The translations under genes and the position numbers were made by a program. The notes beneath the pieces are model-generated. The model ran no database searches. It had not been told where the DNA came from and worked only from the letters and a program-made list of their open reading frames with translations. Source: Synergistaceae bacterium UBA1358 (GTDB taxonomy: Bacteria > Synergistota > Synergistia > Synergistales > Synergistaceae). Taken from it: a stretch of 42,344 bases of DNA. Location: the NCBI GenBank assembly GCA_002306075.1, contig DBRW01000039.1, forward strand, positions 1 through 42,344, given 5' to 3'. Below are positions 15,064-23,344 of this stretch, in pieces; position 1 is the first letter of the stretch; each line of letters begins with the position of its first letter.

Positions 15064-17151
15064 ATGGGGACACGTAAACCTGAGGATATTCGCAGCATTG
15101 CTCTGATTTCACACGGAGGAGCAGGAAAGACATCTCTTAACGAGGCATTTCTCTACGATGCCGGCCTTATTTCGAGGATGGGCAGGATCGAAGACAAGAA
15201 CACGGTATCAGACTTTGATTCAGAGGAACAGAAGCGCGGGATCTCGATCAGCACTTCACTTGCTACTGTTCCGTATAAAAATAAAACCATTTATGTACTC
15301 GATACTCCCGGTTTTGCAGACTTCGTGGGCGAGCAGCGCTGCGCGATGAGAGTAGCGGACGGTGCGGTCGTCCTCGTGAACGCGACTGCTGGCGTAGAGG
15401 TCCAGACCCGGAGCGTGTGGGATTTCGCAGAGGATTTTGAGACCCCCGCAATATTTTTCGTAAGCAAGCTTGACCGCGAAAACGCAGATTTCGACAACGT
15501 GGTCAGCGATATACAGGAAAACATCTCCGACAGGGCGGTACCGCTCTATCTGCCTATAGGCAGCGAACTTAACTTCAAAGGGCTGGTGAACGTACTTACC
15601 GGAAAAGCATATATGTACAAGGGCGACGGAAGCAAGGACTTCACCGAAGTCGATGTCCCGGCCGATATGGCCGACGCGGTCTCCGCAGCCCGCGAAACAC
15701 TCATCGAGAGAGCGGTCGAAGCTGACGACGAGCTGATGATGCGCTACCTTGACGGTGAGGAGATCTCTATTGAAGAACTGCAGGCAGTCCTCCGCAAAGC
15801 CGTCTGCACCAGGACCGTATTCCCGATAATCCCTGGATCGGGCCCTGCCAATATCGGAGTCTATCAGCTCATGGACACGGTAGTCGACTACATGCCGTCG
15901 CCGAAGGACATGACCAACAGGGCCGCTCTCAAGGGAGATGAGGTCGTCAAGATCGTTCCGGACGAAAACGGACCCTTCCTTGGCTTCGTGTTCAAGGTCA
16001 TGGTCGACCCGTACGTCGGCAAGCTCTCCTTCGTAAAGGTCTTCTCGGGCAGCCTCAAGAGCGATCAGACTGTCTTCAATGTCAATGAGGGCGAAGAGGA
16101 GAGGATCAGCTCCTTCCGTTTTATGAAGGGCAAGGAAAGCACAGAAGAAAAAGAGATCATCCTCGGCGACATAGTTGCCATTCCGAAGCTTGAAAGCACG
16201 ACAGCCGGAGATACGCTCGGAACCAAGGGCGAAGTGCTGAAATTCCGCCCGATACAGTTCCCGAAGCCCGTCTACAGCGTCGCGGTGCTGCCCAAGAGCC
16301 GCGCTGACGAAGACAAGCTCGGCACTGCGATCGCCAAGACCCTCAAGGAAGACCAGACGCTTTCGTTCGTCAAGAACCCTGAGACTAACGACGCTGTCCT
16401 TTCGGGAATGGGAGACATGCACCTCGACATAATGCTCTCGAAGATCAAGGAACGCTACAAGGTGGACCTTGAGACCCGCACCCCGAAGGTCCCGTACAGG
16501 GAGACGATAAAGAAGACCGCCCGCGCGCAGGGAAAACACAAGAAGCAGTCAGGCGGACGCGGCCAGTACGGCGACGTATGGTTCGAACTCTCACCGCTCG
16601 AGAGGAACTCGGGTATCGAGTTCATAGACAGGATAGTTGGCGGAGTCGTCCCGAAGAACTACATCCCCGCCGCTGAAAAGGGACTCAGGGAAGCAGCCCA
16701 GAGGGGTTACCTTGCCGGATATCCCGCAACGGACTTCTCATGCGCGATCTACGACGGTTCATACCATGACGTCGACTCTTCGGAAATGGCGTTCAAGATC
16801 GCCGCATCGCTCGCCTTCAAGAAGGCCATGGCGGACGCTATGCCGGTCCTTATCGAACCGGTAATGAACGTCGAGGTAAAGGTGCCCGAGGAGTGCCTCG
16901 GAGACGTCATGGGAGACTTCAACAGCCGCCGCGGCCGCATCATGGGCATCGACAGTGAAGGCAAGCTTCAGATCGTAAAGGCCCAGTGCCCGCTCTCCGA
17001 GATGTTCCGTTACGCCATAATCCTCCGTTCGATGACGTCCGGAAGAGGCACCTTCACGATGGAATATTCACACTATGAAGAGGTCCCGGCCGAAATAGCG
17101 AGAAAGGTCATCGAGGCCGCGGAGAAGGAGCGCGTGGAAGAGGAAGAGTAA
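15064..17151 (+). CDS. Elongation factor G-like GTPase (EF-G paralogue)
   Basis: A 695-residue five-domain translational GTPase. G1 reads SHGGAGKTSL (16-25), G2 RGISI (58-62), G3 DTPGF (80-84) and G4 SKLDR (about 134-138). These differ from canonical EF-G (AHIDAGKTT, RGITI, DTPGH, NKMDR). The His that positions the catalytic water is replaced by Phe84, and the G4 Asn by Ser. This pattern belongs to the EF-G-like group found beside a standard fusA in many bacteria, whose function is not settled. Domain IV retains GKHKKQSGGRGQYGDV. It has its own promoter, 5' UTR and AGGAG site; it is not in a str-type operon with rpsL/rpsG, which supports a paralogue. It could still be the only EF-G, as the rest of the genome is not seen. 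Confidence 0.85.
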   Translation: MGTRKPEDIRSIALISHGGAGKTSLNEAFLYDAGLISRMGRIEDKNTVSDFDSEEQKRGISISTSLATVPYKNKTIYVLDTPGFADFVGEQRCAMRVADGAVVLVNATAGVEVQTRSVWDFAEDFETPAIFFVSKLDRENADFDNVVSDIQENISDRAVPLYLPIGSELNFKGLVNVLTGKAYMYKGDGSKDFTEVDVPADMADAVSAARETLIERAVEADDELMMRYLDGEEISIEELQAVLRKAVCTRTVFPIIPGSGPANIGVYQLMDTVVDYMPSPKDMTNRAALKGDEVVKIVPDENGPFLGFVFKVMVDPYVGKLSFVKVFSGSLKSDQTVFNVNEGEEERISSFRFMKGKESTEEKEIILGDIVAIPKLESTTAGDTLGTKGEVLKFRPIQFPKPVYSVAVLPKSRADEDKLGTAIAKTLKEDQTLSFVKNPETNDAVLSGMGDMHLDIMLSKIKERYKVDLETRTPKVPYRETIKKTARAQGKHKKQSGGRGQYGDVWFELSPLERNSGIEFIDRIVGGVVPKNYIPAAEKGLREAAQRGYLAGYPATDFSCAIYDGSYHDVDSSEMAFKIAASLAFKKAMADAMPVLIEPVMNVEVKVPEECLGDVMGDFNSRRGRIMGIDSEGKLQIVKAQCPLSEMFRYAIILRSMTSGRGTFTMEYSHYEEVPAEIARKVIEAAEKERVEEEE

Positions 17152-17187
17152 CGCCTCCACCGGACACAGCGCAGTCTGTAACAATTT

Positions 17188-17234
17188 GAGCGGGATCCGT
17201 GACGTTGCAGAATCGTCCCAGGATCCCGCTCTTT
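17188..17234 (+). terminator. Hairpin after the EF-G-like gene
   Basis: A perfect 11-bp inverted repeat, GAGCGGGATCC (17188-17198) with GGATCCCGCTC (17221-17231), has a 22-nt loop and only three T after it. It is probably the terminator of the upstream gene. Confidence 0.6.
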
Positions 17235-17326
17235 GACGTTGACCCTCAGGGATGACTCTTTTATCATTTCCGACAGAAGAGCCTGGCGGATCTGAAGCAG
17301 CAGGCACAACGGGAGATGCATCGCGG

Positions 17327-18484
17327 ATGAAGATATCAAAGCAGGTACTGCTGGTATTTCTGGCTTATTATGGAATAAACTGCCTCTCAAACATATATTT
17401 CGTATTCGGCCCCTTTTACGGCGCTTCGGGAGCGTCGCCCAGGGCGGTCGGCCTCTTCCTCAGCATATTCTACATGGCCATGATAATATGCAGGCCGCTT
17501 GGAAGCTGGGTGATGGAGAGGCTCGGGATACGCAGGGCCCTTATGTGGAGTTCGCTTCTTTCAGCCGTGACGGCAGCCGGCATCTCGCTCTCCCTTTCAC
17601 ACCCGCCGATACTGCTCTTTTTCAGGGCCATATCAGGTATAAGCGCAAGCGTCTTTATCGTTGCCACTGTGGCATACCAGTCCATGATAATGGATGCCAG
17701 GTCGAGAGGGATAGGTTTCGCCCTCTTCACGACCGGTTCGATGCTGCCTATGGCCACGGTGGTCCCTCTTTCGGAATTTCTGCTGAAAAGGGGCCATTCG
17801 GATCTCTATCTTGTGCTGCCGGTCGCAGTGGCGCTGATCTGTCTTGCGATAAGCTTCAGGATAAGGGATATCTCACGGGATACTGACGAAAAGCCGGTAT
17901 GGGGCACATACAGGGAGATGCTCTGCTGCCCCGGGGTGAAGCCGCTTTACCTGACGGCGTTCCTCATGTCGCTTGCCGACGGGGCTACCCTCTGTGCCGC
18001 GGCGCTGGCGGCGGATCGGGGAGTGCCGGTCTCGTGGTTCATGATCTCCGTGGCGGTCGCTGCCGTAATAATAAGGACCGTGGGGTTCAGGACGATGGAT
18101 GCCGTCCCGAGGATACTGCTTGCCGCACCTGCAGCTGGGCTGATGGGCCTTTCTATGTTCGGGCTCTCCTTCAGCTCCGGCTGGCTGTTTTTCGTTCTGT
18201 TCGGCACTCTCTTCGGTCTTGGGATTGGAGCCGGTTTCCCTACCGATCTGTCTATAATAGGAGACCTGCTTTCAACGGAGTATCACCCTAAGGCTACAGG
18301 ATCCCTCCTTCTTGCGATAGATTTTGGATGGGTCATCACACCGCTGATCTTCGGTTTTATCTCGCCGCTTTTCGGAGCCGCGGGATCCTTCAGGCTGATA
18401 GGCCTGTTCGTGTTCGTCTCTTCTTCCGCCGTGCAGTTTTTATGCTGGATCCCTCTCTGGAAGTGCCAAAAGCAGCAGATGTAA
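17327..18484 (+). CDS. Major facilitator superfamily permease
   Basis: A 385-residue protein with about 12 hydrophobic segments and the MFS loop 2-3 pattern (RPLGSWVMERLGIRRALM, about 58-75), followed by a second half with GTLFGLGIGAGFPTDLSIIGD (about 310-330). ATG 17327 begins MKISKQVLLVFLAYYGIN, a natural first membrane helix; the longer frame from 17252 adds a polar stretch with no ribosome site. Substrate and direction cannot be told from the sequence, and neighbouring genes give no clue. It stands alone before a bidirectional terminator. Confidence 0.8.
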   Translation: MKISKQVLLVFLAYYGINCLSNIYFVFGPFYGASGASPRAVGLFLSIFYMAMIICRPLGSWVMERLGIRRALMWSSLLSAVTAAGISLSLSHPPILLFFRAISGISASVFIVATVAYQSMIMDARSRGIGFALFTTGSMLPMATVVPLSEFLLKRGHSDLYLVLPVAVALICLAISFRIRDISRDTDEKPVWGTYREMLCCPGVKPLYLTAFLMSLADGATLCAAALAADRGVPVSWFMISVAVAAVIIRTVGFRTMDAVPRILLAAPAAGLMGLSMFGLSFSSGWLFFVLFGTLFGLGIGAGFPTDLSIIGDLLSTEYHPKATGSLLLAIDFGWVITPLIFGFISPLFGAAGSFRLIGLFVFVSSSAVQFLCWIPLWKCQKQQM

Positions 18485-18524
18485 AAAATGCCGGACGCTC
18501 CGAAGCGGAGGTCCGGCATTTTTT
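18483..18524. terminator. Bidirectional intrinsic terminator
   Basis: AAAAAATGCCGGAC (18483-18496) pairs perfectly with GTCCGGCATTTTTT (18511-18524), with a smaller CTCC/GGAG stem inside the loop. There is a T tract on both strands. It serves the MFS gene from the left and nfnB from the right. Confidence 0.92.
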
Positions 18525-18547
18525 GTAAATGAGATATACTCCCGATC

Positions 18548-19957
18548 TTACTTTGATTTTTTTTCGGTGATGTACTTGTCGATAGCCGCGGCGGCATCTT
18601 TGCCCGCGCCCATCGCAAGGATGACGGTGGCGGCGCCTGTCACTATGTCTCCGCCTGCGTAGACTCCGGGGACCGATGTGGCGCCGGTCTTGGGGTCTGC
18701 TTCGATGTATCCCCACTTGTTGAGCTTCAGCTCGGGGAACGTCGACAGAAGGACCTTGTTCGATCCCTGTCCGATAGCTTCGATCGCGCAGTCGGCTTCG
18801 ATAAAGAACTCGCTTCCTTCGATCGGTACGGGACGTCTGCGTCCGGAGGCATCGGGCTCTCCGAGTTCCATCTGTATGCACTTGACTCCGCAGAGCTCGC
18901 CCTGACCGTTATTCACATATTCTGTGGGGTTCGTCAGCCACTTGAAGATTATGCCCTCTTCGACCGCGTGGTGGTACTCTTCGATACGGGCCGGAAGTTC
19001 CTTAAGGGAACGCCTGTATACGATCGTGACCTCTTCGGCGCCCAGTCTCTTTGCAGAGCGGGCAGCGTCCATCGCGACGTTTCCGCCGCCTATGACTACG
19101 ACCTTATTGAACTTTTTGGTCGGTGTGTCGAATTCGGGGAACTCGTAACCGTGCATGAGGTTGATCCTTGTGAGGTATTCGCTGGCCGAGTATACACCGT
19201 TGAGCGTTGTGCCAGGTATGCCCTGGAAGTGCGGTGCGCCCGCTCCGACTGCGATATAGCATGCGTCGAACTCTTCCATGATCTCCTGCATCGTGATGTT
19301 CTTTCCGACGACCGCGTTGCACTCTATCTTGACGCCGAGATCCTGCATCGCTTCGATTTCCATCTTTACTATGCTCTTCGGAAGACGGAATTCGGGGATC
19401 CCGTAGATGAGGACTCCGCCGGCCGCATGGAGCGCCTCAAAGATGGTGACTTCGTAGCCCATCTTTGCAAGATCTCCGGCAACGGTGAGACCGGAGGGAC
19501 CGGAACCTACCACGGCTACCTTGCCCTTGGTCTGTGCCGGGGTTTTTTCGGTATCCTTCTTTTCCTGTGCGTACTTCCAGTCTGCCACCAGGCGCTCGAG
19601 TTTTCCGATGGCGACGGGCTCAAACCCGTGCATTTTGCCTACGGTGCAGAGCTCCTCACACTGCGTCTCCTGCGGGCACACGCGGCCGCAGACAGCCGGA
19701 AGGTTCGTATATTTGTCGAGGACTTCGGCTGCTCCCGCCATGTCTCCCTCTTTGATGCATTTGATGAAAGCGGGGATGTCGATCGCCACGGGGCATCCTT
19801 TAACGCACGGCTTCGTCTTGCACTGGAGGCAGCGTTCCGATTCCTTGATGCCTTCCTCAACTGAGTAACCGAGGCATACCTCTTTGAAATTGCTTCTGCG
19901 TACCTCAGGATCCTGTTCCTTTATAGGGGTCTTCCACTTGGAAAATGTTACTGCCAT
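18548..19957 (-). CDS. nfnB: NfnB, large subunit of electron-bifurcating NADH-dependent ferredoxin:NADP+ oxidoreductase
   Basis: A 469-residue homologue of the glutamate synthase small subunit. The N-terminal Fe-S domain has Cys43, 46, 51, 55 and Cys90, 94, 100, 104, which would carry two [4Fe-4S] clusters. Two Rossmann folds follow: GSGPSGLTVAGDLAKMG (about 151-167, FAD) and GGGNVAMDAARSA (about 292-304, NADPH). No glutamate synthase large subunit is nearby. Instead it follows an NfnA-type gene with a 10-bp overlap, so I call it NfnB rather than GltD. The complex couples NADPH, NAD+ and ferredoxin by flavin bifurcation, as in Thermotoga and clostridia. A homotetrameric GltA-type glutamate synthase reading is possible but less likely. 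Confidence 0.88.
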   Translation of the reverse strand: MAVTFSKWKTPIKEQDPEVRRSNFKEVCLGYSVEEGIKESERCLQCKTKPCVKGCPVAIDIPAFIKCIKEGDMAGAAEVLDKYTNLPAVCGRVCPQETQCEELCTVGKMHGFEPVAIGKLERLVADWKYAQEKKDTEKTPAQTKGKVAVVGSGPSGLTVAGDLAKMGYEVTIFEALHAAGGVLIYGIPEFRLPKSIVKMEIEAMQDLGVKIECNAVVGKNITMQEIMEEFDACYIAVGAGAPHFQGIPGTTLNGVYSASEYLTRINLMHGYEFPEFDTPTKKFNKVVVIGGGNVAMDAARSAKRLGAEEVTIVYRRSLKELPARIEEYHHAVEEGIIFKWLTNPTEYVNNGQGELCGVKCIQMELGEPDASGRRRPVPIEGSEFFIEADCAIEAIGQGSNKVLLSTFPELKLNKWGYIEADPKTGATSVPGVYAGGDIVTGAATVILAMGAGKDAAAAIDKYITEKKSK

Positions 19958-20793
19958 GACGGTTCACCTACTTCAGCTTCAAATTTGTCCATGGAGATCT
20001 TTTCTTCGTCCTTGTACTGGCGCAGGCGGCTCATGAATTCGTCCCAGTTGACCTTGTGTCCGTCAAATTCGGGTCCGTCGACACATGCGAAGAAGATCTT
20101 GTTGTCTACGGTAACGCGGCAGCATCCGCACATTCCTGTGCCGTCTACCATCAGCGGGTTGAGGGACACTGTTATCGGAAGGCCCAGTTCCTTTGCCGCC
20201 TTCGTGCCGAACTTCATCATTATCGAAGGACCTATGCACCAGCAACGGTCGATCTTCTCGCCGCGCTCCACGACCATCTTCATGGCCTCTGTGACGACGC
20301 CCTTCATGCCCTCCGAACCGTCATCGGTGGTAATTATGAGTTCGTCTGAGTATTCGGCGCACTCTTTCTTCATTATCACGAGTTCTGAGGTACGTCCGCC
20401 GAGGATCGTTATTACCTTGTTCCCGGCCATTTTAAGTTCCTTGATGATCGGATAGAGCGCAGCTATGCCGACGCCGCCGCCGACCATGAGGACTGTTCCG
20501 TATTTTTCTACCTCGCTGGGTGTCCCGAGCGGTCCGGAGATATCCTTGATGGAGTCTCCGGCGTTGAGGCATGACATCGCAGCCGTAGTCTTGCCGACTA
20601 CCTGGAAGATGAGGCGGATGAGCCCTTTTTCTCTGTCATAGTCAGCTATCGTGAGAGGGATCCTCTCTCCGAGGTCGTCTACGCGAAGAACGACGAACTG
20701 GCCGGCCTTGGCATGCTTTGCAATGCGTGCGGCCTCTACCCAGATGTCAAATTCTTTGGGCGCGATCTTTTGCTTTGAAACGATCTTGAACAT
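19948..20793 (-). CDS. nfnA: NfnA, small subunit of electron-bifurcating ferredoxin:NADP+ oxidoreductase
   Basis: A 281-residue flavoprotein of the dihydroorotate dehydrogenase electron-transfer/sulfide dehydrogenase type. It has an FAD-binding barrel (about 1-95, with ERIPLTIADYD), an NAD-binding domain (about 100-215, GGGVGIAALYPI) and a C-terminal [2Fe-2S] site in DGTGMCGCCRV with a further Cys in FFACVDGPEFDGH (about 225-250). NfnA carries the NAD+/NADH site and hands electrons to NfnB. ATG 20793 lies behind GAGGAGGT. It is first in the two-gene operon. The A/T-rich stretch upstream should hold the promoter, but no box pair is convincing. Confidence 0.9.
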   Translation of the reverse strand: MFKIVSKQKIAPKEFDIWVEAARIAKHAKAGQFVVLRVDDLGERIPLTIADYDREKGLIRLIFQVVGKTTAAMSCLNAGDSIKDISGPLGTPSEVEKYGTVLMVGGGVGIAALYPIIKELKMAGNKVITILGGRTSELVIMKKECAEYSDELIITTDDGSEGMKGVVTEAMKMVVERGEKIDRCWCIGPSIMMKFGTKAAKELGLPITVSLNPLMVDGTGMCGCCRVTVDNKIFFACVDGPEFDGHKVNWDEFMSRLRQYKDEEKISMDKFEAEVGEPSWQ

Positions 20794-21139
20794 AACGTAC
20801 CTCCTCTAAAATTTCTTTAAAAAAACTCTATTGTGTAAATTTGAACATACGCAGTTAAATCTATATCAATATGTGCATAATTGCAACATCTAAAGGCGGG
20901 TAAATACAAACCATCCAAAAGAGAAAAAACGGAACAATGGTATGGCAGTCAGAGATCAGGGCCGTAATGTGTAATATCAGTCATCAGCAGCATCCCGGTC
21001 CGGATCGCACCATCGGTTTTCAGATATCGGGACGATGGGAAAAGGATCTTTCCCTTTTAGAATTATTCGGGAGATTGGCGTTATAATAATTCACAGTTCC
21101 CTTCTTCATCCATACATCAGAAAAGGAGTGTCATACCGA
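20794..21139. other. Intergenic region between nfnA and glutaredoxin
   Basis: 346 bp between divergent genes without a supported coding frame. The first 100 bp on the nfn side are A/T-rich. Near the other end are a TATAAT (21082-21087) lacking a good -35, an inverted repeat CCATCG/CGATGG (near 21010-21038) and a short GGGAAA/TTTCCC stem (21037-21042 with 21049-21054) followed by four T. The two promoters must lie here. The short stems could be a weak leader terminator for the glutaredoxin gene; I see no known riboswitch. Confidence 0.4.
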
Positions 21140-21385
21140 ATGTCAGTCAAAGTGTTTTCTACCGATACCTGCCCGTGGTGCGACAAAGCAAAGGAATATC
21201 TTTCATCCCTCAATATCGAATATGATGTGATAAATGTCGCGAAGGACAAGGCTGCCGCGATGGAGCTCGTCAAAAAGACAAGGCAGATGGGAGTCCCTGT
21301 GATACAGATAGGAGAGAAGTACATAATAGGCTACGACCAGCTCAAGATCAGCGACGCACTTAAAGAAGCCGGTCTGTTGAAATAA
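21140..21385 (+). CDS. Glutaredoxin-family protein
   Basis: An 81-residue thioredoxin-fold protein with active site Cys11-Pro-Trp-Cys14 and the cis-Pro loop MGVPVIQIG (about 51-59), ending in a helix with YDQLKISDALKEAGL. It matches small NrdH/YruB-like glutaredoxins that reduce disulfides. ATG 21140 begins MSVKVFSTDTCPWC, the typical first strand, 12 bases after AAGGAG. pgi follows after 32 bp, so the two may be co-transcribed although no functional link is known. Confidence 0.9.
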   Translation: MSVKVFSTDTCPWCDKAKEYLSSLNIEYDVINVAKDKAAAMELVKKTRQMGVPVIQIGEKYIIGYDQLKISDALKEAGLLK

Positions 21386-21417
21386 GGACGACACAAGCCC
21401 CGATAAGGAGTGCTTTC

Positions 21418-22776
21418 ATGGAAAAGCTGTCGATATCTTACAGTTTCGGAGGGGCACTGGGCTGTGACGGCCTCTCTTTTGAGGATCTCAGAAAGAGATA
21501 CGAGGATGCCTGTGCCGAAGCCGCAGAATGGCTCAATGTGACCCCCTCGTCAGCCGAAGGTCATGGATGGATGGACCTTCCGGAGACAGATACGACAGAG
21601 ATAAAAAAAACCGCAGAATGGCTGAAGGGCTATGACTCGATCATCCACATCGGGATAGGCGGCTCCGCACTGGGAAACCTGATGCTGAACCAGGCCCTGC
21701 TCGGCGACTGGTACAACTGCGGCGATACGAAGCCAAAATTTTATCTTGCCGATAACCCGGACCCGACAAAGGTACGGGCTATATGGGAAGAGGTGAAGGG
21801 CGGAAGTGTCGCTCTGGTGGGGGTAAGCAAATCAGGCGCAACGGCCGAGACCATGTCTCAGTTCCTCTGGTTCAGGAACGAGATGATCAGACCCGGAGGC
21901 AGGGCCGACGATGACATCCTCGTTATTACAGACCCGGAAAAGGGCATATTCCGCTCGTTCGCGAAAAGCTCCGGGTGCAGAGCGATGGACCTTCCGCCTT
22001 CGGTGGGAGGAAGGTACTCCGTCTTGTCCGCAGCGGGACTTATCAGCGCCGCGGCGGTCGGCATCGATATTGACGCTCTTCTGAACGGAGCTGCGGCCAT
22101 GAAGAAGATGCTCCTTGAAAATACCTCCATGGAAAGCAATCCCGCATGGCTGGCTTCATCACTACACTCTCACCACGAGAAAATGGGACGTCCCATGGCA
22201 GTTATCATGCCCTATTCCAGCAGGATGGCGTTTTTCGCGGAGTGGTTCGCCCAGCTTTGGGGCGAGAGCCTCGGAAAAGAGGGCAAGGGCACGACGCCGG
22301 TGAGAGCTCTCGGGGCTATCGACCAGCATTCGCAGGTGCAGCTCTACACGGAGGGTCCCGACGACAAGTTCTTCACGATAATAAATATCAGAGATCACGG
22401 AGAGAAGATCCGTGTTTCACAGGTCGACTGCGATGCCCTGAGCACGCTTTCCTACCTCTGCAGCTCCGATATGGGCGGGATGCTGGGACTCGAGGCGATG
22501 AGCACTGCCGCGGCGATCGTAAAGGCAGGACGTCCGCTGGTCTGGATAGAAACTGAGAAGCTGGACGCTTTCACGCTGGGCGGCCTGATCTTCTACTATG
22601 AGTACATGACCGCGATGACCGGAAGGATGATGGGGATAGACCCGTTCGATCAGCCGGGAGTGGAGCAGGGCAAGAAATACACATATGGCCTCATGGGCCG
22701 TGACGGATTCGCGAAGGATGCCGCCGAGGCGAAAGAATGGTTCGAAAAGATCCGCGGCATCTCGTTAGAGATATGA
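21418..22776 (+). CDS. pgi: Glucose-6-phosphate isomerase
   Basis: A 452-residue enzyme that interconverts glucose 6-phosphate and fructose 6-phosphate. It has two SIS-fold domains. Typical segments are IHIGIGGSALGNLMLN (about 79-94), VGVSKSGATAETMSQF (about 137-152), GAIDQHSQVQLYTEGP (about 300-315) and the C-terminal DPFDQPGVEQGK (about 412-423). The length is that of the shorter bacterial form. ATG 21418 follows AAGGAG. A hairpin lies after the stop. Confidence 0.95.
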   Translation: MEKLSISYSFGGALGCDGLSFEDLRKRYEDACAEAAEWLNVTPSSAEGHGWMDLPETDTTEIKKTAEWLKGYDSIIHIGIGGSALGNLMLNQALLGDWYNCGDTKPKFYLADNPDPTKVRAIWEEVKGGSVALVGVSKSGATAETMSQFLWFRNEMIRPGGRADDDILVITDPEKGIFRSFAKSSGCRAMDLPPSVGGRYSVLSAAGLISAAAVGIDIDALLNGAAAMKKMLLENTSMESNPAWLASSLHSHHEKMGRPMAVIMPYSSRMAFFAEWFAQLWGESLGKEGKGTTPVRALGAIDQHSQVQLYTEGPDDKFFTIINIRDHGEKIRVSQVDCDALSTLSYLCSSDMGGMLGLEAMSTAAAIVKAGRPLVWIETEKLDAFTLGGLIFYYEYMTAMTGRMMGIDPFDQPGVEQGKKYTYGLMGRDGFAKDAAEAKEWFEKIRGISLEI

Positions 22777-22836
22777 CAAGCGTACTGATAAGTTTGGTAT
22801 CGGGCATATTCAGATCTGTGATCCATGAAAAAGTAA

Positions 22837-22861
22837 AGGCCCGGAAGATCATTCCGGGCCT
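22837..22861. terminator. Hairpin between pgi and the 62-residue gene
   Basis: AGGCCCGGAA (22837-22846) pairs perfectly with TTCCGGGCCT (22852-22861), with a 5-nt loop. On the minus strand it is followed by a T-rich run (TTTACTTTTTC), so it is a good terminator for the minus gene. On the plus strand the tract after it is poor. Confidence 0.75.
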
Positions 22862-22921
22862 GTCATTGGTCTGATGTCGGGAGGAGGGGACTGTCCGGGA
22901 TGAGACCTGAGGTCTGCCCGT

Positions 22922-23110
22922 TCAGTCAGAGATCTTCAGTCTGATGAACTCTCCCTGAAGGTTCCAGCTCTTTTCCTGAATGCTGCTGAACTCTCCGGGC
23001 TGTTTCCAGGGCAGCATATTTGCAACGCCAAACGCGTCAACTACTGCGATAAACCTTGAACCGCTGTCATCGATATAAAGGTAGACGCCTTCGGGTTGCT
23101 GTTTTGCCAT
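22922..23110 (-). CDS. Small protein of unknown function (62 aa)
   Basis: A 62-residue soluble protein without Cys. ATG 23110 follows a GGAGG site at 11 bases, and a terminator hairpin lies about 60 bp after the stop, so it looks like a complete one-gene unit. Residues 8-24 (GVYLYIDDSGSRFIAVV) suggest a short beta hairpin; the rest is mixed and polar. I do not recognise a family. It lies back to back with the signalling operon, sharing a 116-bp upstream region, but no functional link can be shown. Confidence 0.55.
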   Translation of the reverse strand: MAKQQPEGVYLYIDDSGSRFIAVVDAFGVANMLPWKQPGEFSSIQEKSWNLQGEFIRLKISD

Positions 23111-23226
23111 AATGCCGCTGCCTCCGTATGAGATATCTGTTTTGATCTCCTTATATGTTACTACATTAAGGCGGTTCAGACCAGTTGACCTTATACGTTT
23201 AATACTTTGTTTTGGGAGAGGATCCT

Positions 23227-23328
23227 ATGCGTCTGATTTTTTTCAGCTGGCTGATATTTTTTGTTCTGGTGATCTCTCCCGGGATCATAGCATTTCTGAT
23301 CTCCGGACGAAAAAAAAGCAAATGCTGA
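23227..23328 (+). CDS. 33-residue single-span membrane peptide upstream of symporter
   Basis: A 33-codon frame with a strong GGGAGAGGA ribosome site just before ATG 23227 and TGA at 23326. It starts MRLIFFSWLIFFVLVISPG and continues through a hydrophobic stretch to about residue 26, then a basic tail (GRKKSKC). This is one membrane helix with a positive-inside end. The symporter starts 16 bp later behind its own GGAGGA. Small membrane partners encoded just before sodium:solute symporters are known in other bacteria. I infer an accessory subunit; a leader peptide role is less likely because there is no terminator after it. Confidence 0.65.
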   Translation: MRLIFFSWLIFFVLVISPGIIAFLISGRKKSKC

Positions 23329-23344
23329 CCGGAGGACTTTGCAC

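Noticed and set aside
15256..16539. 427-codon open frame on the minus strand inside the EF-G-like gene
   Set aside because: It is a codon-bias shadow of the opposite strand, with His/Asp/Arg-rich composition and no ribosome site.
18968..19864. 298-codon open frame on the plus strand opposite nfnB
   Set aside because: nfnB on the other strand has complete cofactor motifs; the plus frame matches no known pattern.
21001..21060. Riboswitch or attenuator in front of the glutaredoxin gene
   Set aside because: Only short stems (6 bp) with four T are seen and no known aptamer pattern or leader peptide.
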